From the NCBI GenBank assembly GCA_944470555.2, contig OX104128.1, positions 47,041,920 through 47,105,919 of the forward strand: DNA of 64,000 nucleotides, given 5' to 3'. Under the pieces are notes generated by a model. The model had not been told where the DNA came from. It worked only from the letters and a program-made list of their open reading frames with translations, and searched no databases. Position 1 is the stretch's first letter; each line of letters opens with the position of its first letter. The translations under genes were made by a program, and so were the position numbers. The DNA comes from Heterobilharzia americana. Lineage: Eukaryota > Platyhelminthes > Trematoda > Strigeidida > Schistosomatidae. Below are positions 1 through 11,214 of the stretch, piece by piece.

Positions 1-75
1 AGAAGATAGTTTACGAGTTTGCCCGCTTTTCACTTTTATAACTTAATTTTAAATTCATGTACCCTGCACGCTAAA

Positions 76-216
76 ATTGACTCTAAAGGCCGCTCCACCA
101 ACTAGTAAAATAACCAATTAGTTTGCTCCAATTTATGAAAAGCTATCTTCAAAGGCAAAATAGAGAAACCTTACTGGTTAATTTGGCGGTTGCTATGGTG
201 GTCTTTAGAGATACTC
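76..216. repeat. Palindromic MITE-like element, copy 1
   Basis: Starts GACTCTAAAGGCCGCTCCAC and ends with the diverged inverse, GGTGGTCTTTAGAG. Between lie AATAACCAATTAG and its partner near CTGGTTAATTT. No coding capacity. Belongs to a family repeated at least eight times in this window. Confidence 0.7.
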
Positions 217-991
217 GTAACCAAATTCAAACACTTCAGATTTAACTGGTTGACCTTCCCATTTTAATTTGACGCGTAAACTTGAACTTATAAGCCATGA
301 CGAGTATCTGCGATTGTAACTACTGTGCCAATGAAAGAATTCCCAGTCCTGGTCACGAAAAATGAAAAAAATTCTCATTGTTTACTTTTATCTTGGTCTG
401 TTTTCTAGATGCGTCACACAGTGAAACGGTATTATTTACTAGATAACGTTTCAAACATCTGATGAGCATAGGAAAATAAAACTATAATCTACCACACTTT
501 TCATGCTTTACTCATGCATTACTTAATCTATAATGAATAAAACGTGAATTCTCCAAGTTGTTGTCCTCCAAATCTCAGCAAATCATCCCTTCTTTCCTGA
601 TAGACTGCGTCAAAGATGGTCGAATTCTGTAGCTCCTGGCATATGAATCATTTCATTTCTTCTTGGTACCTAGAAACTCATGTATGATGAGTTAGTAGAA
701 GTTATGAAATTGACTTAGTTACTCAAGATTTTCAGAAATCAAATGATTCTTATTTTGATTTACTAACTTTTAACAACTTGATTCATTGAAAATGTATTTA
801 CAATTAAACTTTTTATTGTATTACCTAAATCATTTCAAACTGAAATTAGCCAGATGAATAGCTATGGATCCAGAGAAAGAATATCGATGGTCAACCAGTA
901 GCGTCTGACTTTTGGCGGTAAACTAATCCCTTCAAGGACACTCACACTTTTCGCGACGAGCACTTTCTTCGCACTCGGAAAATACAATGAG

Positions 992-1129
992 TGACTCTAA
1001 AGGCCACTCTGCCAACCAGTAAAATAACCAATCAGGTTTTTTCATTTTATGAAAATCAACCTTTCCAGCCGAAAGAGAGCAGCCTAATTGGTTACTTCAG
1101 TCGTTTCTAGCATGATCTTTGGAGACACG
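992..1129. repeat. Palindromic MITE-like element, copy 2
   Basis: Starts GACTCTAAAGGCCACTCTGC. Inner AATAACCAATCAG is mirrored by CTAATTGGTTACTTC and the end GATCTTTGGAGAC. About 138 bp, noncoding. Confidence 0.7.
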
Positions 1130-1790
1130 CATTACAGTTGTTTGTGTATTTCACATACGGGTTGAGAACTCCCATGAAGTTCACTCAGGACTAACAAAAT
1201 AACTTTTGTAAACCATACCAACTGAACTTCAGATACAGGAGTATTTTGTTCTTGTTGTCCGACTAGAGTACAAAAAACTATATAAAGAATTAAAAATTGG
1301 AATCTTTATTCAAAAAATAAAATCTCAACACCGCATTTGTGAATGATTTGAGTGAAATGAATTATGAAGCTAAGATTCTACAGTTTTCTTTTTTAATAAT
1401 ATGAAGATCATGCTAGTGTGCATCTCCCTTGATCAACTCGGAACTAGAACAGCCTCAACAGTTTTAATATATGAATGGAGTACCTAACTGGTATTATATT
1501 CTATTTTCTATGTGTCAATCATGTTGCTGTTATATCCAAAACAGTGGTCACTAGGTCCCAGTCTAAGCGACGCGCGAACTTCAGAATTTCAAAATAAAAG
1601 TATTGAGGCTTAGAAATAAGGCGGTACTATAAAAAAGAAGTTAACTAGGTTCAAAATTACTACCCTCAACTGTGGTACTTCTATGGGGAAAATCACGAAA
1701 TCGATTACGTGGAAAGCTAACAAGATCCAAATAATTAATATGCGAAACTAGGATCTCACTTCTCTGACAAACATACCAGCCAAATAAAGT

Positions 1791-1925
1791 GACTTTAAAG
1801 ACCACCCTAGCAACAACTGAAATAGCCGAGTAGACTTCTGCATTTTATGAAAATTCGCCTTTCCAGCCGAAATGAATAAACCTAATTGATTATTTCGATC
1901 GTTGCCAGGGTGGTAATAATGTCAC
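1791..1925. repeat. Palindromic MITE-like element, copy 3
   Basis: Starts GACTTTAAAGACCACCCTAG. The second half carries CTAATTGATTATTTCGATCG and TTGCCAGGGTGG in inverse order. The shared interior CCTTTCCAGCCGAAA links it to copy 2. Confidence 0.7.
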
Positions 1926-2032
1926 CCTCCCAAATGACTGGAACAAGTTTATGTAGAAAATGAGTCAGAGATAGAGACAACTAACCAAGATTAAGGTTAT
2001 AATGCAAAGGCCAGACAGGCATATGTGAAGAG

Positions 2033-2172
2033 CGACTTTAAAGACGAGCCTAGAAACTACTAAAATAATCAATCAAGTTTTGTTATTTTGACTGAGAGGA
2101 TAGTTTTTCATAAATCAAAGAAGTATAATTGGTTTTCTTGACAGTTGTTACGGTGATCTTTAGGACAACTCT
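2033..2172. repeat. Palindromic MITE-like element, copy 4
   Basis: Starts CGACTTTAAAGACGAGCCTAG and ends with inverse GGTGATCTTTAGGAC, with AATAATCAATCAAG mirrored by ATAATTGGTTTTC. About 140 bp, noncoding. Confidence 0.65.
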
Positions 2173-2454
2173 TAGCTAATGAGAATCAAACAAGAAGTAA
2201 ATGTCAATTTATCAGAAAGAGTGGGTGGATAATGGGACAGCGTTACAAATAGGCTTATTGGGAGGTGAAGACAAAAATAGCGGTAGACAGAAGTGACATA
2301 TTCGACAGTTGTTTTATCTTTCTCTCCCTCTCTCTTTCCTAACGCTACTGATTGTCACACTAACTTATGTAGAGAAATCACCTATGAGCTGTGATATAAG
2401 TGTATAGGAGAATCCACAATTTCTGGAAATTAGCAATCTACCTTAGTAATATAG

Positions 2455-2580
2455 GCGACTTTAAAGGCCACTCTGGGAACTACTGAATAACCAATATTCC
2501 AGCCAGGAAGCCAGTTTGTCATGAAATAAAGAGGCCTAATTGTTTGACTCAGCACTTGTTAGGGTAGCTTTTAAAGTCGC
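2455..2580. repeat. Palindromic MITE-like element, copy 5
   Basis: The clearest copy. It begins GCGACTTTAAAGGCCACTCT and ends AGCTTTTAAAGTCGC, so the outermost 11-12 bases form near-perfect terminal inverted repeats. Interior CTAATTGTTTGACTC mirrors the left arm. Confidence 0.75.
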
Positions 2581-2984
2581 TTGGTAATACTACAAAATAA
2601 TGAAAATAAAGATTCTTAATAAGAGTCATTAGTTATTGATTGGATATTTTTATCATTTCTTTGCGATTTCAGTCTGTAATACAAAGATTAATATGATAAA
2701 GTATAGCAGCTTATTCCAAAACTATTCAAACCCACCGACACAGAACAGCGTAGAAATTTACTCTAAATTGCAACGATTCAAGTTGACTTTTTTCAATATG
2801 TCATGAAAGTCAAAAAAAATCAACAATACCAGATATTTATGAAATGTACAAGTTATTTAGGAATTTTAAGATGATTCTGATCAGGTTTATTTTTGATTTA
2901 TGCTTATTTGAAAAACCATTTGTAAACTTAGTGAAAACTTGCTAATTATGTTTTGAGTTTAACCACTAGAAGAAAGATTTATGT

Positions 2985-3150
2985 ACTCAGTAGCCTTGTG
3001 CACATTCGAGCAGTAGGCAGTAAGTCACGCTTTTTTTGTGTGAGGGCTAGTGATACTGCATCGCTTCCCAATCCGCGGTGGATAGAGGGAGCCTCGAATT
3101 CATGACCCATCGGTTGGAGGTCATGTCCCTATTCCAATGAACTACAGCTC
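2985..3150 (-). repeat. tRNA-derived SINE (type 3), minus strand
   Basis: Read on the minus strand it starts GAGCTGTAGTTCATTGGAAT, resembling a tRNA 5' half with an A-box, with a B-box-like GGGTCATGAATTCGAGGCTC further on. The tail matches the copies at 10868 and 54420 (CACTAGATGTGGCTTAC-like). Diverged and noncoding. Confidence 0.55.
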
Positions 3151-3933
3151 CACAATAACGGTAACTACCATGAAGTGTAAAATATCTGATAGCTGTTTAA
3201 TGCAGTCTGAATTCTTCATATGTCAATCCCATCATTTTATTCGAACAAACAATGAACCAGAACATAGCAGTTGGCTTTATTTCAAACTCATATTCAGTAA
3301 GTCAATACTAGTCTGCCAACCATAAAAGTGAAAAAACCAGACTTGGATTACTTCGATTATTGAAATCTACCGATGAAAAACTCAGGATAGAGTGGAACAT
3401 ACATTGTGTTCTTTAGTTCGTTTTGCTTTGACCAATAGTGTAACCTAACAGTATACGAGCGACACGGACCTAATGCGCAACGAATCGCCTCTAAACGCCA
3501 ATCAGAACGTTAACCACAATAACAGCAATACCACCGACACGTGAAGACAAAAAGAAAAGACGGTCTGTTGACAGCCTGCTTTTACTGTAAAAACAACAGT
3601 CAAGAACAGTTGACGACGACGCTAAACCTATAATTTTCTAAATGACCTTGACAACACTAAATCCCTATTTAGTTTAAAACAGTTAACCAATGAGAGTCCA
3701 GACCTCAGAGCAGTGGGAAAACAAAAGCTAGCAACAGTGTAAAAACAGCGACGATGAGTAGTTTTAAGGTTGTAGACAAATATTAGTCAAAATTCATGCA
3801 AAATTTGAGGTATACAGCAAGTTTTCAATGGTTACTTCATTGATATTGACACGGATATTTAACACTACTTTTCGGATAAATAGTTAAAGTGATCATACAC
3901 GTGTTGAATTGTTGATTTTTAATTGCATTTCAG

Positions 3934-4132
3934 CATACCATTTCACAAAATACTTATACCAACTGTAGACACAGTTCGATACAACTTTCTTCTAGATTGT
4001 ACAGTGAAACAAAAATATCCTGCTTTACTTGTTGGATCAGTTGGAACTGGGAAAACATCACTGGCCTTAAATCTTTTACGAAATTTGGATTCAACAGAAT
4101 GGACTAATCTTACAATTTATATATCTGCACAA
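3934..4132 (+). CDS. DNAH2: DNAH2 exon 1 of window: AAA3 Walker A
   Basis: The acceptor is a pyrimidine-rich tract ending CAG at 3933 and the donor is GTTAGT at 4133. The exon opens with one base that completes a codon and ends in phase 0. It encodes the start of the AAA3 module, with the motif PTVDTVRYNFLLD and the P-loop GSVGTGKTS (GxxGxGKT), followed by LTIYISAQ. AAA3 binds regulatory nucleotide in dyneins. The frame stays open about 119 codons past the donor, but the next exon continues the conserved protein, so the splice is preferred. The preceding exon is upstream of the window. Confidence 0.92.
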
Positions 4133-4921
4133 GTTAGTCAGAAAAGTGTATCATCCAATGATTATTTCACATGGGTTTCAGTTTATTATTCTACCTTCTA
4201 CTGCCGCATTCACAACTGTATGGTTTGCTGCATGTTCGTAGAAGTGGTGGTTTTTCCATCCTCATTTGACTTTACTGAGAGTGGTCCCACCACCGGAAAC
4301 TCCTCGGCCTACCTAGAAAAAGTAGACAACATATTCTACTTAGGTGAAGATGCTGATAAGAACAGTCTTCTGGACACCGTAAACGACAGACAATTTGAAA
4401 AAGTTTCAAGTATGTTACTCGTCATCCAGAAGCAAATTGTTGCTCCGAGATTGGTATGGGTTATTACATTCCCTGATAACAGGGAGTAAAGTGGTTGAAT
4501 ACCTAGACATTCTCACGTACTCAGGAAGTTGGGTTAATTAGTGACCGATTAAAAATAAGTGTGGATACTAAAAGCTTACCAATGGCCTCATGTAATGTAC
4601 AAAAGTTTTCTCTGTCCTCCTTTGTTGCTGTGAAACATGGCTTTTGAAGTTGGAGAACATGGGAAGATTTTAGGTATTTGGGAAACGTTACTATCGCAGT
4701 ACTGGTTGTGGGTCTTGGCAAACACAACACCACTCTCGTAATGTGGAAGTTAATCGTAGAATCTTAAGCGAAAGACGTTGGTCAGTTCATTAGTTGGTAA
4801 GGGTTCATTGATTCAGGCGACCAGGACATGTGTTACGCATGCCTAGTCATTGTTTACCTCGTCATGCAATGTTAGATTTAATGGGTTTAGGATTGAGAAA
4901 GGCTAATGGCAATCATACTAA
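4133..4921. other. Intron segment, unrecognised
   Basis: The exon-1 frame stays open to 4489 without dynein similarity. A segment around 4270-4480 reads LEKVDNIFYLGEDADKN in that frame; I do not recognise it. No RNA gene or clear repeat boundary was seen. Confidence 0.35.
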
Positions 4922-5698
4922 GACGTGGCCGACCACTTCAAGAAGCTCTTGAATCGACCACCACCACCATCTGCACTTCGTCCAGAAATACCACCTACAG
5001 CCGCTGAATTACAAGTGAACACAAATCCTCCAACAAAAATGGAAGTCCTGAACGCCATCAAGCTACTGAAATGTGGGAAAGCAGCAGGACCAGATGGGAT
5101 CCCACCAGAAGCACTGAGGACAGACGCAGAGACAACAGAGGACATGCTCACACCACTATTGCAGAAGGTGTGGAAGGAAGAGAAGGTATCTGGCGATTGG
5201 AAGAATGGTCACCTTGTCAAACTTCCAAAGAAAAGCGACCTCAGTGTTTGCAGGAACTGGCGCGGAATCACTCTCCTGTCCACCCAAAGCAAGAGAGAGA
5301 GACTAAAGGATGCACTGGATTCAAAACTACGACCGGAACAGGCAGGCTGACTGGATTCAGGAAGTACAAATCATGTTCGCACCAAATTGTAACTCTACTC
5401 TACGTATCATCATATAACAGAGCATAGAATGGCAGTCAACTTAACTCTACCTCAACTTCATTGACTTTGAGAAAGCCTTCAACAGCGTCGACCGACAAGT
5501 AATTTGGAAACTGCTTCAATACTACGGAATACCGTAAACTTTTATCCGCCTCATTCTACAACTATATGAAGACACCACATGCCAAGTAATTAACAATGGG
5601 AAGCTCAGTGATGCCTTTGGAGTGGAAATGAAGACAGGAGTGAAAGGAGGTTGCCTACTATCCCCCATGGTATTCCTGATTGTGGTTGACTTGGAGTG
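4922..5698 (+). mobile_element. RTE-clade LINE fragment (reverse transcriptase part)
   Basis: The first 426 nt keep an open frame: HFKKLLNRPPPPSALRPEIP, then the RT motifs LLKCGKAAGPDGIPPEAL and LSVCRNWRGITLLS, typical of RTE reverse transcriptases. After about 5350 the frame is broken, though FIDFEKAFNS-like sequence (near 5460) and GGCLLSPMVFLIV-like sequence (near 5650) remain recognisable. It is cut off near 5700 just after the region expected before the YADD box. No 3' end is present. It lies within the intron between exons 1 and 2, same strand as the host gene. Confidence 0.85.
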
Positions 5699-5820
5699 TT
5701 TGTGTCAATAATTTTCATATGTGTACCTTCAGCTCAAAAATGCTTAAATAACAAAAAAGGAAACTGGACTGAACAAAACTCAACCTTAGCCTTATCAATA
5801 TTCTTTCTCAAAATTTTTAG

Positions 5821-6150
5821 ACAACTTCAAGTAATGTCCAAGATATAATTGAAGGTCGGGTAGAAAAGCGTACAAAAGATACATTTGTACCAGTCGGAGG
5901 TGGGAAAATGCTTACTTTCATGGATGAGTTTAATATGCCAGCCAAAGATAGTTCTGGTTCTCAGCCGCCATTGGAATTGATTCGTCAATGGCTTGAATAT
6001 GGATTTTGGTATGATCGTTTAAAGCAGACTAGAAAGAAAATCAAAGGTATGCAACTTATGGTAGCAATGGGTATCCCAGGGGGTGGAAGAATGGTAATAT
6101 CTCGACGTCTTCAAGCACATTTCCATCAAATTGTTGTCACATTTCCAACG
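5821..6150 (+). CDS. DNAH2: DNAH2 exon 2: AAA3 Walker B region
   Basis: A 110-codon exon in phase 0/0, with acceptor TTTTTAG at 5820 and donor GTATGT at 6151. It continues AAA3 with TTSSNVQDIIEGRVEKR, then the Walker B segment LTFMDEFNMP, then GSQPPLELIRQWLEYGFWYDR and the sensor-type loop GIPGGGR. The Walker B reads Asp-Glu, whereas axonemal family members as I recall them usually read Asp-Asp here (see findings). The intron before it holds an RTE fragment. Confidence 0.93.
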
Positions 6151-6669
6151 GTATGTATTTTTTGTAAAAATGTGTTCTCGATATTACATTTGCCTTTTAC
6201 CAAATATAATATTAGTGAAGAATTTGCAGCAGAATAAAGAACGGATAAGCAAACTGATGCGATTTTAAAATATTTTTCCTAAATATATTTCTGGGTTTAC
6301 TGTTTCATTTACAGCCTTTATGCTTGACATTTCATTGTGGCCAAATTAATAATAAAGGACCTTCTTGCAACGTTCCTGTTTATATAAATACTTCTGAATT
6401 TTTAGAACATATTCTGCTCAGTGAGAGCAATGTCTTTACTTTTGGATAGTTATTTAAAGCAGAACTTGTTAGAATCTCAATATTTTTCTGAATAGTATTC
6501 CAGTACGATTAAATGTTAAACCTGATCAGCAAGATTATCTGCTTCTATAAGAAATTCAGTGTCTCAGTGTTTTCAAGTTTATTGCTGTGTTGTGACAACG
6601 ATGAATCTACCGGCTACCTTAAGGTCTTATGGAATTGTATCGGTAGTACCAGGAACATTGTTATGAATT
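6151..6669. other. Intron segment, nothing recognised
   Basis: AT-rich sequence between exon 2 and the first Smα-like repeat. Open frames are short and show no family resemblance. Confidence 0.4.
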
Positions 6670-6935
6670 ACCTGGTGGTAGCTAGCGCTGGAATCAAAAA
6701 TACGCGTTTCGTCACATTTGACAGTCGTCAGCTGGATATACTTGTACTCCAGTGAGTAATGTTGTTCCCCCTGAGACTGAAACCCCTTACCCAGATGACG
6801 AGTCCCAAATAGGATAAAACGCGCTTACTGGATTGGAATGCTAGCCACATTCAGGCAGATCATAACAATGAACATTCAGGCCTTATCGAAGCCTTTCTAT
6901 AGGAACTCGTGTGCCAACAGAGGTCTGTCATTATT
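6670..6935. repeat. Smα-like hammerhead SINE pair, head-to-head (locus A1)
   Basis: A minus-strand hammerhead-like segment (6690-6745, core complement TCGTCAG at 6725-6731 and TTTC at 6707-6710) is followed by a plus-strand one (6791-6846, CCAG then ATGACGA, with the stem GTCC..GGAT). The + copy has lost core C3 and reads AAAA for GAAA. The tail GTGCCAACAGAGGTC is shared with other copies. Confidence 0.7.
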
Positions 6936-7489
6936 CACTATTCAGTACAAAAAAAGAAGAATTAAATGCGTCAACAAATAATATCAGAAACAGTTTTTTT
7001 GGATTCTACTAGGAAGGTTATTACTTCTGTTTCACTGTCAAGTAACGTGTGTGAACCGGATCATTTTGCCATATTTAGAAAAAGTGGTATATAATTTGTA
7101 TTTTAGATGCAAGAAGGTACATGGATGGAATTTTAAGAGGATCATTTATCGCTTAAAGAAGGTTGCAGTATTTATGATTAGAGCAATAATGATAAACATA
7201 TAAGAGTAAAAACGATGGATTCATAATTTTGTTAGCTATCGAAAAGTTGTTTATTGTTTAGACTGCAATCTGGCTGACGAGCACAGCTGATCAATATGAG
7301 TGGTTTCCAACTGTTTATGTCAGTCAGTAATATATTTCGTTAAAATTTCGTGCTGATAGCGAACTCATTGATTGGATAAAAAACCATGTAGTAAGGTGAA
7401 TTCCGTAGGTTCATCATACAGTATAATTTTTCATACTTGTCTCTGTAATTTCTCTTGTAAACCTTATAGTGATGAAATAATGATCACAT

Positions 7490-7845
7490 GATCAGTGGAA
7501 TCCAGGACGCTTGTTTCATCCTATTTGGGACTCCTCAGTTCGATATCCCTACCTCCCAGTAAGTGGTATTATTTCCACTGAGATTCCGACCCAGGATAGA
7601 CTGCTTTAAACACTAGAGTGTTATCCAGTAGGCTTAGTGAAACAACCAGTCGTGGGTTTGAGTCTCACCGCGGCAAACATCACTCACTGGGAGCCAGGTA
7701 CATACTAGTGATGAATAACAAACGAACGTGCGTCTTAGATTCCACTACTGGTCACTATCCATCATTACCGTCAAATTAAAACTACGGGGAATATCGAGGC
7801 ATATGCACAAGAATCCATATGCTAATAGAGACTAACTATTTGGGT
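7490..7845. repeat. Smα-like hammerhead SINE pair (locus A2)
   Basis: The minus hammerhead (7497-7550) keeps CTGAGGA, GTCC/GGAT helix II, GAAA and a GTC cleavage triplet; helix I is eroded. It is followed by a minus tRNA-like head, then a plus head with B-box-like GGGTTTGAGTCTC near 7651 and a decayed plus hammerhead near 7688-7745. Confidence 0.7.
7505..7550 (-). ncRNA. Hammerhead ribozyme, class A, core intact but helix I eroded
   Basis: On the minus strand: CTGAGGA (7532-7538), helix II GTCC/GGAT, GAAA (7514-7517) and the cleavage triplet GTC before CTGGATTCC. The helix I 5' strand reads ATCGAA where ATCCAG would pair, so folding is doubtful. Confidence 0.55.
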
Positions 7846-7857
7846 CCAATCAGTAAC

Positions 7858-9125
7858 GGGGAGCTGGATTCAGAAAGAACAAATCATGTGCAGACCAAAT
7901 TGCAACGCTTAGCATCATCATAGAACAGAGGATACAATGGGAGTCAACCCTCTACCTCAACTTCATCGACTTTGAAAAGGCCTTTGACAGCGTCGACTGA
8001 GAAGTAATTTGGAAACTGCTTCATTACTACGGAGTACCGCAAACCTTTATCTGCCTCATTCAACAACTATATGAAGATGTCACATGCCAAGTAATTCACA
8101 ATGGGAAGCTCAGTGATGCTTTTGAAGTGAGGACAGGAAGGAGTGAAACAAGGTTGCCTACTATCACCCATGATATTCCTGATTGTGGTCGACTGGACCG
8201 GATCATGCAACAAACAGTGAGGAGTGAGAAGAGGGAGATACGGTGGACCGCGGAAAAGAACCTAGAAGATCTGGATTTCGCCGATGACTTGTATCTAATG
8301 TCACACAAACTTGAAGATCTACAAAGGAAAACTAACAAGTTGACAAAAGAGACAGAGCAGGGCAGCGAAGACGCGACTTCAGGTGAATATAGAGAAGACA
8401 GAAGTGATGAAGATACCGCACCACCACCAACAACAACAACAACGACAAACTCCAATCACCATCAACGGGAGGAACTTAAAGGAAGTTACCTCTTTCACCT
8501 ATCTAGGAAGCACTGTTTCAACTACATGTGGCACAGACGAGGATGTCAAAGTCAGAATCGGAAAAGCAAGACAGGCGTTCATTAACCTGAAACCAGTGTG
8601 GAGATCTGCTTAACTGCACTCAGCATAAAGCGTGAACAATATCCGGATTTTCAACACCAACGTCAAGTCAGTGCTTCTGTATGGCTCAGAGACTTGGCGC
8701 GTTACGAAAGGCATTTCCAATAAACTACAGACATTCATCAACAACTGCCTACGCTGGCTCCTTACTGAAGCTTAGATGGACAGAATAATAAGAATAAGCA
8801 ACAAGGAACTCTGGCTGGCTGTCATCGAACCAACCAAGAACCTATTACTCAACAAATATGCACTAGAATGAAGTGGAAATGGATATGGCAAGCACTGAGA
8901 AGACCATTCGGAGACATCAGACACCAGGCCAGTTTCTAAATGGGAAACGACGAGTTGGGCGTCCCAGATGAGGGTGACGTGGAGGAGATGGTGTGAGGAA
9001 GAAATGAGAGCTTGTGGGCAGTCGTGGAGCCAGGTTGAAGAGACTGGATAGAAGAGAGTGAAATGGAGACATGCAACTGAAGCTCTATGTTCCACTAGGA
9101 ACCCAAGGGACAAATAAATAAATGT
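7858..9125 (+). mobile_element. RTE-clade LINE, 3' half
   Basis: Picks up inside the RT domain (FIDFEKAFDSVD near 7968), continues through a diverged LEDLDFADDLYLMSHK motif (near 8262-8310) that holds the FADD catalytic box, then the C-terminal region with VRIGKARQAF. It ends in CTAGGAACCCAAGGGACAAA and a short TAAA-rich tail, typical of RTE 3' ends. Several frameshifts and stops. Truncated at the 5' end, as expected for LINE insertion. Confidence 0.85.
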
Positions 9126-9404
9126 ATATATTGTGGTGGAGAATTACAAGCAACAAGATAATGAAAAAACAACATTATCACTTTTCATTCTTTTATATCT
9201 CTCTGTCAAACAAGCCATTAATAACTTAACTGGTTGATCTGTTATTTCAGAACTCTAAGACATACCTTAACTTGTATCGTGCTTAAAGAATGCAGTCTCT
9301 ATATATAACAGAGACTCTATTATAATTAGAATATGTTAAAAGTCTCCTTTACTCAGTTTGAACCAAACAGAATTTCTAAGTAGTGTACTTGACGGCTAAC
9401 AGTA
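9126..9404. other. Intron segment, nothing recognised
   Basis: AT-rich spacer between the RTE tail and the next SINE pair; no coding or RNA signal seen. Confidence 0.4.
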
Positions 9405-9680
9405 GGATCTGGAACGCTGATTTCTTCATTAGCTGAATGTACAAGCACCCCAGTGAGTGGTGCGGCTGTAGTACCACACTAGCCTAGTGAACTACGCTTT
9501 GGAATTTGAGGCGATTAGTCCTGGGTTCGAGTCCCAGTGGGAACAACGTCATTCATTCTAGCTGGCGAGTTTTAAACTAAAAGAAGCTCATGTGCTGGAC
9601 TCTACTGCTAGCCACCATGTAGACCAACCAGTATTAAGACCTCAGCATACAAACTCATCTGCCATCAAAAGTCAAGCAAT
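9405..9680. repeat. Smα-like SINE pair with tRNA-like head (locus A3)
   Basis: A degenerate minus hammerhead (9408-9455) is followed by a plus tRNA-like head with a good B-box, GGGTTCGAGTCCC near 9524, then a plus hammerhead remnant (9555-9615) reading CTGGCGA and GAAG at core positions. Ends GCTAGCCACCAT like the other copies. Confidence 0.65.
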
Positions 9681-10060
9681 TCGATACAGTATAACAGAAA
9701 GAAATTGCAAGTTCCAATATACAATATGAAGTTCTCAGTGTTTTTTAGTTTGGTTCATGTCATCACTTTATTTTCAATATTCTCAGAGTTAGTAGGTAGC
9801 AATGTAAATCTGTGTTAAGGATGCGTTTAACAAGCAGAACATGTGGGTATTTCACAAGCTGTTGGTTGGGACTAGTTATCTAAGTAATCAGTTTCCTAGT
9901 AGAAAGTCTTTCATTGATTTAACTTAGTAATGGCTACTACCTGTAGTCCCATTCATAGGTAGGCATTTTCAGGAAGCAATTATTTTAAACTTTCAATGTA
10001 TTGAATAACACAACTATTAATAGTGTGAAATTTAAGTGTTCTCAATCAATATTTTTCCAG
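9681..10060. other. Intron segment, nothing recognised
   Basis: AT-rich sequence before exon 3, apart from the splice acceptor at 10060. Confidence 0.4.
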
Positions 10061-10249
10061 GAAGCAAATCTCAAAAGAATTTATGGAACGATGATAAGTC
10101 AAAAATTACAAGAATTCGAAGATGAAGTTAAGTCAATGGCTGAAAATTTAACTCAAGCCTCCATTGATTTATACTATTCAGTCGTGGCCAAATTTCTACC
10201 GACTCCAACTAAAATACACTATTTATTCAATTTGAGAGATATTTCCAAG
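10061..10249 (+). CDS. DNAH2: DNAH2 exon 3: AAA3 C-terminal part
   Basis: A 63-codon exon in phase 0/0, with acceptor TTTTCCAG at 10060 and donor GTAAGT at 10250. It encodes the AAA3 continuation RIYGTMISQKLQEFEDEV and the strongly conserved FLPTPTKIHYLFNLRDISK, a hallmark of the AAA3/AAA4 boundary in axonemal heavy chains. The preceding 3.9-kb intron contains SINE pairs and the 3' half of an RTE element. Confidence 0.94.
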
Positions 10250-10867
10250 GTAAGTATTTCCTAACTTACCCACTATACATACATGAAACCTGTTTTGTGT
10301 TCATTTATTAAAGACTCTTTTCATGAAAAAAACGGTATCCTTTATCGAAAACAAGTTTCCTTCACACAAATCCTCATCAGTTCAAGTTTTCACATTCAAC
10401 AGCATAGCACAGATAGACAAAACCAACAGACTTAGAAATATAAGGGAGAGGTATTTGGAGAAAGGAAACGAATATACAGGAACAAGATATTCCAACTTTT
10501 TAGCGAAAATGGGGACTTAGCTACATCAGTAGAATCATAGAAGACAAGCAGTTTAACGTCGCATTACGTAATTAAATCTAGAAGAAATATATGAAATGCA
10601 AAACAACACTGTGTTAATATAGGTGTTAGTTTTTTCCCCACTGGAAAAAAGGGATAAAAGTTGCCTAGGAGTTCAACTAACAAATAAATCAACCACCATG
10701 TGTGTTAAGTCTTACTGATTAAAATAACACCTTTAACCGGTATCCAGTTACGACATTCTAAATAACTGCATTTTAGGTTCTATTAGCTTAGAGTTTCGCT
10801 TGTTTCATGACAATTTTTACGGAGACAGGACATAGAAGTTGCTGTTATGCCTCTTTTAATTATTTGT
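10250..10867. other. Intron segment, unrecognised
   Basis: A short open frame (10323-10520) reads NRLRNIRERYLEKG; it may be a retroelement scrap but I cannot assign it. Otherwise featureless. Confidence 0.35.
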
Positions 10868-11090
10868 CTGTGAGCTATAGCTCAGTGGTTTAGGGAGATA
10901 ACTATCAACCACTGGGTCACAGGTTCAAACCCTGCTCTACCTACCGAGGATTAGGAGGCCAGGTAGTATCATTAGCTCTCACACAATAGATGTGGCTTAT
11001 CGTCTACTGTACGGAAGTGTAAAAGGCTGTTGAGTGCATTGTGTTTCGTTTTCCTACTCATCACTTCTGATGAACAAATAAGTTTCACTA
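10868..11090 (+). repeat. tRNA-derived SINE (type 3)
   Basis: Starts GAGCTATAGCTCAGTGGTTT (A-box-like), with B-box-like CACAGGTTCAAACCCTGCTC at about 10919-10937, then a family tail with CCAGGTAGTATCATTAGC and CACAATAGATGTGGCTTA. No intact cloverleaf. Further copies at 54420-54640 and, inverted, 2985-3150. Confidence 0.7.
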
Positions 11091-11214
11091 ATCTCAGTTC
11101 GCATATATGAGAAATAATGCACAGACAAGATTATTCTGACGTTCTCATTATGGTTCAAATCATTCAAATATGCCTCCTTATCGACTTATTGTTTTCTTCT
11201 CTTCGGCATTTTAG

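Larger units (their letters stand above)
217..3933. other. Intron upstream of first visible exon; mostly featureless between MITEs
   Basis: Outside MITE copies 2-5 and the SINE at 2985-3150, this AT-rich stretch has no convincing exon, retroelement ORF or RNA gene. Open frames are short and resemble no dynein segment. It is presumably the intron preceding the AAA3 P-loop exon. Confidence 0.5.

Noticed and set aside
71..2580. CRISPR-like array
   Set aside because: Units are irregularly spaced palindromic elements of a eukaryotic MITE type, with no constant repeat or spacer size.
3923..4489. 188-codon open frame starting just before the AAA3 P-loop exon
   Set aside because: Its first 11 bases are the splice acceptor and everything after 4132 is intron read-through; the conserved dynein sequence resumes at 5821 in phase 0.
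10871..10940. Possible tRNA gene with A- and B-box
   Set aside because: Does not close a cloverleaf and has SINE tail sequence repeated at 54.4 kb.
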